Below, in pieces: positions 8,393-15,709 of a stretch of 53,472 bases of DNA (the first letter of the stretch is position 1; each line of letters starts with the position of its first letter). Position numbers and translations under genes: made by a program. The notes beneath the pieces were generated by a model, which did not search any database, was not told the DNA's origin, and saw only the letters and a program-made list of their open reading frames with translations. The stretch is from Anaerolineaceae bacterium UBA6105 (GTDB lineage Bacteria; Chloroflexota; Anaerolineae; Anaerolineales; Anaerolineaceae), in NCBI GenBank assembly GCA_002423495.1, contig DIWN01000045.1:3633-57104 (forward strand), in the 5' to 3' direction.

Positions 8393-9529
8393 ATGTTGAA
8401 AAAAATTCCATTTAATCGACCGGCGTATATTAAAAAGGCTGAGGCGTATCTAAGTCAGGCTTTACAATCCGGACATCTTTCTGGTGATGGGGAGTTCACA
8501 AAGCAGAGTACAGCTTTGTTAGAAAAAATAACTGGAGTAAAAAAAGCTCTGCTCACTACCAATTGCACACACGCGCTTGAAATGGCAGCCATTCTTATGG
8601 ATCTTAAGGCAGGGGATGAGGTTATTCTGCCATCTTTTACGTTTGTGTCCACCGTTAACGCAGTCGTTCTCAGGGGAGCAAAACCAGTCTTTATTGATAT
8701 TCGGCCAGACACTTTAAATTTTGATGAGAATCAATTGGAAAGACTTATTACCTCCAGGACAAAGGCAATCTTTGTTGTACATTATGCCGGTGTTGCGTGT
8801 GAAATGGATTTGATCAATCAGATTTCTGCAAAGCACAAGATCCCTGTGGTTGAGGATAACGCGCATGGGCTCTTTGGCAGTTATAAAGGGAAGAATCTTG
8901 GCACCTTTGGGGTTTTGGCGACACAAAGCTTTCACGAGACAAAGAATATCAGCGCCGGTGAGGGAGGGGCGCTTTTGATCAACGACCCAAATCTTGTAGA
9001 ACACGCAGAGATAATCCGTGAAAAAGGAACAAATCGCAGCCGTTTCTTCAGGGGGCAAGTCGATAAGTACACTTGGGTTGATATCGGTTCAAGTTATTTG
9101 CCCTCAGAATTAATCGCCGGGGTATTGCTCGCTCAATTAGAATCTGCTGAACAGATACAGGCTAAACGAACCGCTATTTGGAACACTTATAATGCGCAAT
9201 TAGCGGACTGGTCAGAAAAAAATGCTGTTAGATTGCCATATATCCCGAAGGATTGCTCTCATCCCAGCCATATGTTCTATTTGCTGATGCCAAATCTCGA
9301 AACGCGTACACGCTTTATCGAGTGGATGAAATCCCAAAACATAATATGTGTTTTTCACTATCTGCCTCTTCATCTTTCGGACATGGGTCTCAAATTTGGA
9401 GGCCAACCTGGGGATTGCCCGGTCACCGAAGATGTCAGCGACCGTTTGGTCAGATTGCCACTTTTTTATGATCTGACGGAGCAGGAGCTTGCCCGGGTGA
9501 TTGATACAGTAAAGTCTTTTTCGCTCTAA
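8393..9529 (+). CDS. wecE: dTDP-4-amino-4,6-dideoxygalactose transaminase (WecE/RffA)
   Basis: A 378-residue DegT-family aminotransferase with the features specific to WecE: PFNRPAYIKKAE start, SGDGEFTK, NCTHALEMAAIL, PSFTFVSTVNAVVLRGAKP, HYAGVACEMD, the PLP Asp at ~155 (VVEDNAHG), the PLP Lys at ~184 in QSFHETKNISAGEGG, REKGTNRSRFFRG and DKYTWVDIGSSYLPSE. WecE converts dTDP-4-keto-6-deoxyglucose to dTDP-4-amino-4,6-dideoxygalactose (dTDP-Fuc4N). In the enterobacterial ECA pathway WecD then acetylates it, and a WecD-like gene lies just upstream here. No dTDP-glucose synthase or dehydratase (RmlA/RmlB) is in the window, so the precursor must come from elsewhere. This is the most specific assignment in the polysaccharide region. 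Confidence 0.92.
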   Translation: MLKKIPFNRPAYIKKAEAYLSQALQSGHLSGDGEFTKQSTALLEKITGVKKALLTTNCTHALEMAAILMDLKAGDEVILPSFTFVSTVNAVVLRGAKPVFIDIRPDTLNFDENQLERLITSRTKAIFVVHYAGVACEMDLINQISAKHKIPVVEDNAHGLFGSYKGKNLGTFGVLATQSFHETKNISAGEGGALLINDPNLVEHAEIIREKGTNRSRFFRGQVDKYTWVDIGSSYLPSELIAGVLLAQLESAEQIQAKRTAIWNTYNAQLADWSEKNAVRLPYIPKDCSHPSHMFYLLMPNLETRTRFIEWMKSQNIICVFHYLPLHLSDMGLKFGGQPGDCPVTEDVSDRLVRLPLFYDLTEQELARVIDTVKSFSL

Positions 9530-9628
9530 ACCGGCAGCTAAATTGCTGTCCAAAAATTTGTTCCCTATAGACTTAGCTGGAGCAAAGACGGGGGTTTGTC
9601 AATTCTATCCATGATAAAATCCGACTTG

Positions 9629-10312
9629 ATGAACCGGAGAATTCTGCTGTTTTTGTTATTGCTTGCCCTGCTTTCCTGGTGTGGTCAAAGAAGACAGCCG
9701 GATGTGGAGCACTTTCAAGGGGATGTCGTCGCGACCTTACAGAAATCTGCCAGCAAGGAAGTTGCTGATTCTGTGGAGCTTACTCCACCGCCATATGAGG
9801 CTCCTCTGCCATCGCCGCAAACCTTAGAGCCCATCCTGACCACACCCACAGCGATCATGCTAACTCCAACGGTTCCAAACCCCCAGGCTACGACTTACCC
9901 TCCAAATTACGGAACTGTCGTACCCACCCAGAATGCCTACCCGACCGAGGATCTCACCCGAACACCAGCCCCAATTCCTGGGGATACAGACTGGGAGGGC
10001 GTCTGGAATATCTGGTATCAGGATAGGAGAGGTGGATACACCACCGCTGAATTAACTGTTCAGATTAGCGGCACCAGGCTGACTGGAACAGCCAAAATTG
10101 ACGGCACCGATTTTTCATTCAAGGGCGATATTTACGCGCAGGGCACCCAGGTGGAAGGGGAATGGCAAACCGCCTCAGATGAAGGCGAATTCTGGTGGCG
10201 GATGGATTCTTCGGACATATTTGTTGGGTCAAGGGAGAACCGTTTCGGTTTCTGCGGCAATCGGTTGACGACGATTCAACCCAATCCGTGCCGGGAAGTT
10301 CCACAGGATTAG
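9629..10312 (+). CDS. Membrane-anchored Pro/Thr-rich protein of unknown function
   Basis: A 227-residue protein read from ATG 9629, where a hydrophobic leader (RRILLFLLLLALLSWCGQ) begins; the open frame reaches back to 9596. Cys18 sits where a lipobox cysteine would be, but Trp before it is atypical, so this is either an unusual lipoprotein or an N-terminally anchored protein. Residues ~55-125 form a Pro/Thr-rich linker, and the last ~95 residues form a compact beta-rich domain with several Trp (WEGVWNIWYQDRRGG, GEWQTASDEGEFWWRM). I do not recognise the domain. The last ~19 residues, ending QPNPCREVPQD, reappear as an isolated remnant at 28340-28396, so this gene or its terminal part has had another copy nearby. 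Confidence 0.7.
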   Translation: MNRRILLFLLLLALLSWCGQRRQPDVEHFQGDVVATLQKSASKEVADSVELTPPPYEAPLPSPQTLEPILTTPTAIMLTPTVPNPQATTYPPNYGTVVPTQNAYPTEDLTRTPAPIPGDTDWEGVWNIWYQDRRGGYTTAELTVQISGTRLTGTAKIDGTDFSFKGDIYAQGTQVEGEWQTASDEGEFWWRMDSSDIFVGSRENRFGFCGNRLTTIQPNPCREVPQD

Positions 10313-10407
10313 GGGCTTTTGCAGACGGTACCCGTAGCGCGAGCCAGAGTGCCTGACAGCTTATTTCATTGAGGAAATCTGAGCTCGTGAGCCGGATCTG
10401 ACAGGGT

Positions 10408-10433
10408 AAAGAACGTCAATTCACGTTCTTTTC
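10408..10433 (+). terminator. Rho-independent terminator between convergent genes
   Basis: AAAGAACGT (10408-10416) pairs with ACGTTCTTT (10423-10431) across a six-base loop and runs into a T-rich tail TTTTCTTCT. It stands between the plus-strand gene ending at 10312 and the minus-strand kinase ending at 10436. It terminates the plus strand well and may act weakly on the minus strand. Confidence 0.7.
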
Positions 10434-10435
10434 TT

Positions 10436-12367
10436 CTAAGGCTGGCTTACACATCGGAATCCCACATCGTAAAATGATTTGTTTGGATCAAATCCATACC
10501 TGGCAGAGACTCGCAGGATGTCAGTGTCGTCGTACCAGGAACCGCCCTTAATCACACGCGTGGAACCGCTTGTTGGTCCGATTGGCTCACTCCAATCCTG
10601 TTTGTTATAGAAGTAATCCGCTTTATACCAATCGGCGACCCACTCACAAATATTTCCAGCCATGTTCATGGCTCCATACTGACTAACCCCATCGGGGAAG
10701 CTTGTGACCGGGGCTGTGTCGATATAACCATCATCATAATTGCTATTTTTCCAGCTCATCGTGCAATTTCTGTCGCAAAGATTCGCATAATTGCTCGCAA
10801 AATTGTTACCCCATGGGAACATCCTGGCGTCCTGGTCTCCTCGGGCCGCTTTTTCCCATTCCGCTTCACTTGGCAGCTTACCTCCAACCCAACCGCAATA
10901 ATCAGAAGCATCATACCAGCTGACAAAAAGGACAGGATAATTATCAAAACTTGTATTGTCATAGTATTTATCCTGTGTCAGGGAGTTTCTGTAATCTGGG
11001 GCATTGCAAGCACCAGCAGAAACACACATCGCGTATTGCGCGTTGGTCACTTCATAGGTATCGATCCAGTAGTCGTCCAGCCAGACCGTGTGCTGGGGTT
11101 TCTCTCGTTCTTCTTCATAATCACTGCCCATTGTGAAACTTCCAGCCGGCACAAAAACCTGCTCCATGCCATCGATTTTTCGCAGCCTGGTGCTGTAGGT
11201 TTCAACTGTTGGTTCTGGTGTTGAGGTCGGGGAATTGGTGCTTGTGGGTGCTATTGAGACTGCATTTGTGCTTGCCGACACCTCTGTGCTAATAGTTGAA
11301 GCGCCTGTTTGTAAGGCAGTGGGGGGATCGATCTCAGCACCAGGTACAGAAGAAGAGAGGTTCGCCCTAATAAGAAATATTAAAGGTAATATGATCGCCA
11401 GGGCTGCGCCAATTATCCAATAAAGTGAAGTCGGCAGCGGTTTGGATTGATTAGGTTTTGCAGAACCTCCCGCAAATTTTTTCTCAGGTTTTTCTTGTAA
11501 GCCTTCGATCAACCTGGGATTTGGTTCAACGATTAAATTGACCTGGGATTCCGGAGCCAGATATGAACCATTCCTGGCATAGGTAATGACGGCTCGACGG
11601 AACTCCTCCATGCTGGAGAAGCGATCCTCCGGATTGAACGCCAACGCTTTTTGGAGAATGCTTCTTAATCCTCCTGGCAAAGACTCCGGCAGAGCCAGTG
11701 GGGCGAAATGGCTGTGCATGATCTTTGAAGTTGTCTCGCCCTCAAAGAGTTTCCTGCGAGTTAACATTTCGTACAATACGCAAGCAAGGCTGTACTGATC
11801 TACTGCGGGGGTCACAACGCCATCGTCCCACATTTCAGGGGGCATATAACTTGGCGTGCCGGCAAAACCAACTGAGCCAGAAGATGCCACAACCGTTGAC
11901 ATTTGCACGGCTTTCGCGATACTGAAATCAGTGACCACTGCCTGACCATAGTCGTCAAAGAGAATGTTTCCTGGTTTAACGTCTCTGTGTACAATTCCGC
12001 GTTTATGACCAGCAGTTAATCCATTGCAAATTTGAGAAAATATTTTGAAGGCTTCATTCTGTCTCAATGGGCCTTCGCGTCTTAACTTTTCAGCCAGGTT
12101 TCCGTTGGCCAAATAGCGCATTGCTATATAAACCTGGCCTTCATAGTTGCCGATTTCGTGGATTGTTACCACGTTGGGGTGATCGATTTTTGCCAAGCTG
12201 CGGGCTTCCCGTTCAAAATACTGAACAAAACGTTCATCGAGGGTAAGTTGCGCGTGCAGCACCTTTAAAGCCACGATTCGATCCAAGGTCAGGTCTCTGG
12301 CTTTATAAACAACACCAAAACCACCCTTACCCAGTTCAGCTAAAATTTCGTATTTCCCAATGTTCAT
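10436..12367 (-). CDS. Membrane Ser/Thr kinase with C-terminal FGE/SUMF1-type domain
   Basis: A 643-residue protein. Residues ~5-265 are a Hanks-type kinase: glycine loop GKGGFGVVY, VALK Lys at ~35, catalytic HRDVKPGN with Asp ~129, and APE-like MPPE. The metal-binding DFG reads DFS (TDFSIAK), a substitution seen in a minority of kinases. A single helix (YWIIGAALAIILPLIFLI) at ~320 is followed by a Ser/Thr/Pro linker and, from ~390, a formylglycine-generating-enzyme-type domain (VFVPAGSFTMGS, WLDDYWIDTYEVTNAQYA, GGKLPSEAEWEKAARG, VIKGGSWYD, ARYGFDP, VGFRCV). Such domains often lack sulfatase-maturing activity and act as carbohydrate- or ligand-binding C-type-lectin-like folds. Predicted topology: kinase inside, FGE-like domain outside. 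Unlike the four kinases on the other side of the IS element it keeps a canonical HRD. Confidence 0.88.
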   Translation of the reverse strand: MNIGKYEILAELGKGGFGVVYKARDLTLDRIVALKVLHAQLTLDERFVQYFEREARSLAKIDHPNVVTIHEIGNYEGQVYIAMRYLANGNLAEKLRREGPLRQNEAFKIFSQICNGLTAGHKRGIVHRDVKPGNILFDDYGQAVVTDFSIAKAVQMSTVVASSGSVGFAGTPSYMPPEMWDDGVVTPAVDQYSLACVLYEMLTRRKLFEGETTSKIMHSHFAPLALPESLPGGLRSILQKALAFNPEDRFSSMEEFRRAVITYARNGSYLAPESQVNLIVEPNPRLIEGLQEKPEKKFAGGSAKPNQSKPLPTSLYWIIGAALAIILPLIFLIRANLSSSVPGAEIDPPTALQTGASTISTEVSASTNAVSIAPTSTNSPTSTPEPTVETYSTRLRKIDGMEQVFVPAGSFTMGSDYEEEREKPQHTVWLDDYWIDTYEVTNAQYAMCVSAGACNAPDYRNSLTQDKYYDNTSFDNYPVLFVSWYDASDYCGWVGGKLPSEAEWEKAARGDQDARMFPWGNNFASNYANLCDRNCTMSWKNSNYDDGYIDTAPVTSFPDGVSQYGAMNMAGNICEWVADWYKADYFYNKQDWSEPIGPTSGSTRVIKGGSWYDDTDILRVSARYGFDPNKSFYDVGFRCVSQP

Positions 12368-12582
12368 CAGATCTTTACCCCAGAAAGAGAACTGAACTTT
12401 ATCAATTTTGTTTGCTTCTCAAATTTATCATAAAACCAGTCAAATTTTTCAGTCAAATGGCTTGATGTTCTTGTTACTTTTGACTTCTAATCCGATTGAC
12501 CGTAATACAAGGAGATTGAAGAACATTCTGGGTTTAATCGAAGCATTTTTTTGTTTGGTTTCTGGTGAAATGCCTGAGTTAA

Positions 12583-13716
12583 TGAGCGAGTTCAAACACA
12601 TGTGAGACGATAGGGCTTTACAAAAAAGCACATCGGGATCATCCTAGGGGGTAGAAAACCAGAAAGGAGCAGATCCCGATGCGGCAGATATACCTGCAAA
12701 AAGAATTTTATCAACTTATCAAAAAGCCACCAGTGCAACCGAGTGAAAACGCCAAACAGAGGATGCGACTGCTAAGAGCTTGGGAAACCCTGCAGGCGCA
12801 GGGGATGGACGCAGAAGAAGCCAGCCAGATAGTGGAGGTCTCACGAGCGACCCTATATCGTTGGCGGAAACGTCTCAGAGAAGAGGGCTGGAAAGGGTTG
12901 GAATGCCGCAACCGCCGTCCAAAACACCTGCGCAAACACAGCTGGAGCGAGGAGTTGATCGAAGGAGTGCGATCCTTGCGGAAGCTCTATCCCTGTTGGG
13001 GTAAGGAAAAGATCAAGGTGCTGCTGGAAGAAGAGGGTCTGTTGGCTTCCGTGTCAACCGTTGGGTGGGTGATTACGGATCTCAAGCGACGCCATCAGAT
13101 CCCCAGTGTGCATTACCGAAAGCGCTGGAAACCCAAGAAAAGGGTGCAAAGACCCTATGCCGTCCGTAAACCCAAGGATTATGAGGTGGAGAAACCAGGG
13201 GATATTATTCAGGTGGACACTTTGGATATTCATCCATTTCCAGCGATCCACTTCAAACATTTCACTGGCAGAGATGTAATCTCAAGATGGGATGTGGTAG
13301 AAGTATTTCGAAAAGCCAGCTCAAGGCAAGCCAAAGATTTCCTCTTCAATTTGATTCGGCGAGTACCCTTTCCAGTCAAGGCCATCCAAGTTGATGGGGG
13401 TTCTGAGTTCATGGCTGAATTCGAACAGGCTTGTGAAGGGTTGCAAATCCGTTTGTTTGTTTTACCTCCTCGTTCCCCAAAGCTCAACGGCAGGGTTGAA
13501 AGGGCTCATCGCACTCACCTGGATGAGTTTTATGCAGTCCATGAGCCCAATGGTGATTTGGAGGATCTGAACCGAGAATTAAGAAAATGGGAGTGGGTTT
13601 ATAACAATATTCGTCCTCATCGTGCTCTGGACAATCTCAGCCCCAGGAAGTATATTGAACGTTACTACCCTGACTTGATCTCGAGTCATCTGTCTCATAT
13701 GTATTGAACCCATTCA
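12583..13716 (+). mobile_element. IS481-family insertion sequence, apparently complete
   Basis: The element is 1134 bp, begins TG and ends CA, and has imperfect terminal inverted repeats. The left end 12583-12608 starts TGAGCGAGTTCAAACA; the right end 13692-13716, read in reverse complement, starts TGAATGGGTTCAATAC. About 20 of 26 aligned positions match with one gap. Both ends are flanked by GTTAA (12578-12582 and 13717-13721), a 5-bp target duplication that could be AGTTAA if the end is one base shorter. One intact DDE transposase fills the interior, and its stop codon lies inside the right inverted repeat. The clean duplication and intact gene suggest a fairly recent insertion. Confidence 0.85.
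12679..13707 (+). CDS. IS481-family DDE transposase
   Basis: A 342-residue transposase. The N-terminal ~100 residues contain helix-turn-helix segments (GMDAEEASQIVEVSRATLYRWRKRLR and a following LYPCWGKEKIKVLLEEEG winged-helix part). The integrase-type catalytic core has the first Asp in IIQVDTLDIH, the second in AIQVDGGSEFM and the Glu in PKLNGRVERAHRTH, followed by the typical WEWVYNNIRPHRALDNLSPRKY ending of IS481/IS3-like enzymes. It is preceded by an AAAGGAGCAG ribosome binding site. Length, motif order and single-ORF organisation fit IS481 rather than IS3, which needs frameshifting. No internal stop or frameshift is seen, so it is probably functional. Confidence 0.93.
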   Translation: MRQIYLQKEFYQLIKKPPVQPSENAKQRMRLLRAWETLQAQGMDAEEASQIVEVSRATLYRWRKRLREEGWKGLECRNRRPKHLRKHSWSEELIEGVRSLRKLYPCWGKEKIKVLLEEEGLLASVSTVGWVITDLKRRHQIPSVHYRKRWKPKKRVQRPYAVRKPKDYEVEKPGDIIQVDTLDIHPFPAIHFKHFTGRDVISRWDVVEVFRKASSRQAKDFLFNLIRRVPFPVKAIQVDGGSEFMAEFEQACEGLQIRLFVLPPRSPKLNGRVERAHRTHLDEFYAVHEPNGDLEDLNRELRKWEWVYNNIRPHRALDNLSPRKYIERYYPDLISSHLSHMY

Positions 13717-13721
13717 GTTAA

Positions 13722-13750
13722 TTGATTTTTCAATAGCTTGCAGTTATAAT
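13722..13750 (+). promoter_or_regulatory. Putative sigma-70-type promoter of the VWA/FHA/kinase operon
   Basis: TTGATT (13722-13727) and TATAAT (13745-13750) are separated by 17 bp. The -35 hexamer follows directly after the 5-bp target duplication of the IS481 element, so the insertion left the core promoter intact but moved everything formerly upstream of it 1.1 kb away. The leader to the ATG at 13830 is about 75 nt. Confidence 0.6.
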
Positions 13751-13829
13751 GCCTTATCTGAAAAAAAAATTTCAAGAAATTTTCGACTCGCATTTTTCCT
13801 TAACAACTGATCTGGACATAGGTGGTGAT

Positions 13830-15704
13830 ATGAATAAGTTCTTATTGTCATTTTCAGCAATCATTTTTTTATTAGTATCAGTTTCAGTTCCTAATGCTTC
13901 GACAACTGCCCAGAGCACCTCTGTTAACTTGCAGTTGATAGCAGTTGATAGCAGTGCCTTCCCCAAAGTCAAAGTGAATTTTTCTGTGTCTGATCCCCAG
14001 GGTTTCCCTGTGGAGGATCTTGAAAAAGATTCATTTACAGTCTCAGAAGATAACAAATCTATTTCAGATTTTTCGATCACACCTTTCAATAACACAGAAT
14101 CGCCATTGGCAATCGTACTTGTTTTGGACACAAGTGGAAGCATGATCTCATCTCTTGATAATTCCATTTCTGCTGCCAAAGAATTTATCAAGACATTAGG
14201 ACCAAATGATCAAGTTGCGTTAATAGCCTTCAAAGAGAAGCCGAATATTGTCCAGGAATTGACTACAGACCGTGGTTTATTAACTCAGGCTCTGGATGAG
14301 TTAACCGCTGTCGGAGATTCCGCTTTGTTTGACTCTATTGTTGAAGCAGTTGAAGTACTGAAACCACGGACTGAACGCAAAATTGTGGTGGTCATCACCG
14401 ATGGCTACGAAACTGGGATCAGTTCATTTACTTTTGACCAGGTAGTGAATGAGTCAGCCAGATGGTCGACCCACCTCTATCCGATTGGGATTGGCGGCGT
14501 AAATCTTTCCAATCTAGAGAAACTTGCAAAGCTTACCGGAGGCTTTGCTCAAATTAATCCTGACGATTTGGCAATTTCTGAGGCATTTGGTAACATCCTT
14601 GGAAACCTGCGCAATCAATACGTACTTGAATATGAATCTGATTTACAGGCTAATGGGACCGAACACGAAGTCTTGATTTCATACAAGTACCCGGAAGGTG
14701 TCGCAAGCAGCGGACAGCGTTTTGTTGCTACTCCACGCAGCGTAAGTATTTCTTTTTCCGACATCACGGATGGGCAGGAAGTATCGGGGAGTGTCTTGTT
14801 TTCCCCGAGCATACTTGCCCCCGGAGCGATCAGAGAGCTTGATATCAAAGTTGATAAACTTCCACTAGCGACAATTCTTTCAGCTCCTTTTGAATATGTA
14901 TGGGATTCGGAACTGGTTGAAACAGGTTTGCACGAGATTGACTTCACCGTAACTGATGTTGTCGGCAATACCGCAACGCAGTCAATCAATCTCAACGTAG
15001 TTCCTCCTGTGAGGGTGTCTTCAAACCTGGTTGCAGATCAAACGCTTGGGGGGAAGGTCACTATTCCTTTGGAAATCAAGGCTGCCCGTGGAATAGCTAA
15101 CGTTGAATTCTATATTGATCAGATCAAAATCGCGGAAGATAGTGAGTTCCCCTATGAATTTGAGTGGAACACAACGGCGCACAGTCCGGGATATCACGAT
15201 ATCCGATTTGTGGCGACTGACCTTGAGCAGAATGTCGGAGAAAGCCAGTTGCGGGTCAATGTCGAAATTCAAAAAAACAGTAACATAATTTGGCTGGCGC
15301 TACTCACATTGCTTATTGCGATAGGTGTGATCATTCCGATTGCCAGCAAGAAAAATCGACTTGCGAAGAAATCAACCACACCGGTTGGACCCCCGGTTGA
15401 TGCAGGTGAGAAAATTGCAAAATTGATAGAAAAAGAAGGTCTTGAACCCGGGCGTGTTTGGAATTTGCAGGGAAATGAAATCCGATTGGGAAGAAAGTCA
15501 GATGAAAACGACATACCATTAAAAGGTTTGTCTGCTTCAAGATTCCATGCGGTTATAAGTCCTCAATCAGAAGGTTATGTGATTCAAGCTTTACACGTAG
15601 AGAATCCGGTTTATGTAAACGGCGTGCCGAATACTGAACAGGTTGCTTTAAAGAACGGCGATTCAATTAAGGCAGGTGAAAGCGAATTTCTGTTTGAGGA
15701 ATAG
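13830..15704 (+). CDS. Membrane-spanning VWA - Ig-like - FHA protein
   Basis: A 624-residue protein from ATG 13830, chosen because a signal peptide (KFLLSFSAIIFLLVSVSVP) follows directly and AGGTGGTGAT precedes it; the frame opens earlier at 13749. Domain order: N-terminal beta region (~30-90), VWA domain ~92-275 with the MIDAS motif DTSGSM (Asp ~100) and later VVITDGYE, two Ig/Big-like modules (~320-490; the segment FEYVWDSELVETGLHEIDF is typical), a transmembrane helix (~500-520) and a C-terminal FHA domain (LGRKSDENDI, SRFHAVI, VYVNGV). Topology therefore puts a metal-dependent adhesion-type VWA outside and a phosphothreonine-reading FHA inside. It is the first gene of the signalling operon, and the PP2C gene begins 5 bp after its stop. 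A ligand-sensing or adhesion receptor role is inferred. Confidence 0.85.
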   Translation: MNKFLLSFSAIIFLLVSVSVPNASTTAQSTSVNLQLIAVDSSAFPKVKVNFSVSDPQGFPVEDLEKDSFTVSEDNKSISDFSITPFNNTESPLAIVLVLDTSGSMISSLDNSISAAKEFIKTLGPNDQVALIAFKEKPNIVQELTTDRGLLTQALDELTAVGDSALFDSIVEAVEVLKPRTERKIVVVITDGYETGISSFTFDQVVNESARWSTHLYPIGIGGVNLSNLEKLAKLTGGFAQINPDDLAISEAFGNILGNLRNQYVLEYESDLQANGTEHEVLISYKYPEGVASSGQRFVATPRSVSISFSDITDGQEVSGSVLFSPSILAPGAIRELDIKVDKLPLATILSAPFEYVWDSELVETGLHEIDFTVTDVVGNTATQSINLNVVPPVRVSSNLVADQTLGGKVTIPLEIKAARGIANVEFYIDQIKIAEDSEFPYEFEWNTTAHSPGYHDIRFVATDLEQNVGESQLRVNVEIQKNSNIIWLALLTLLIAIGVIIPIASKKNRLAKKSTTPVGPPVDAGEKIAKLIEKEGLEPGRVWNLQGNEIRLGRKSDENDIPLKGLSASRFHAVISPQSEGYVIQALHVENPVYVNGVPNTEQVALKNGDSIKAGESEFLFEE

Positions 15705-15709
15705 ACTAA

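Noticed and set aside
12408..12605. A 65-codon frame running into the left end of the IS element
   Set aside because: No ribosome binding site or domain; its 3' part lies in the inverted repeat of the IS, so it is a by-product of the insertion. The 12368-12577 stretch otherwise shows nothing convincing.
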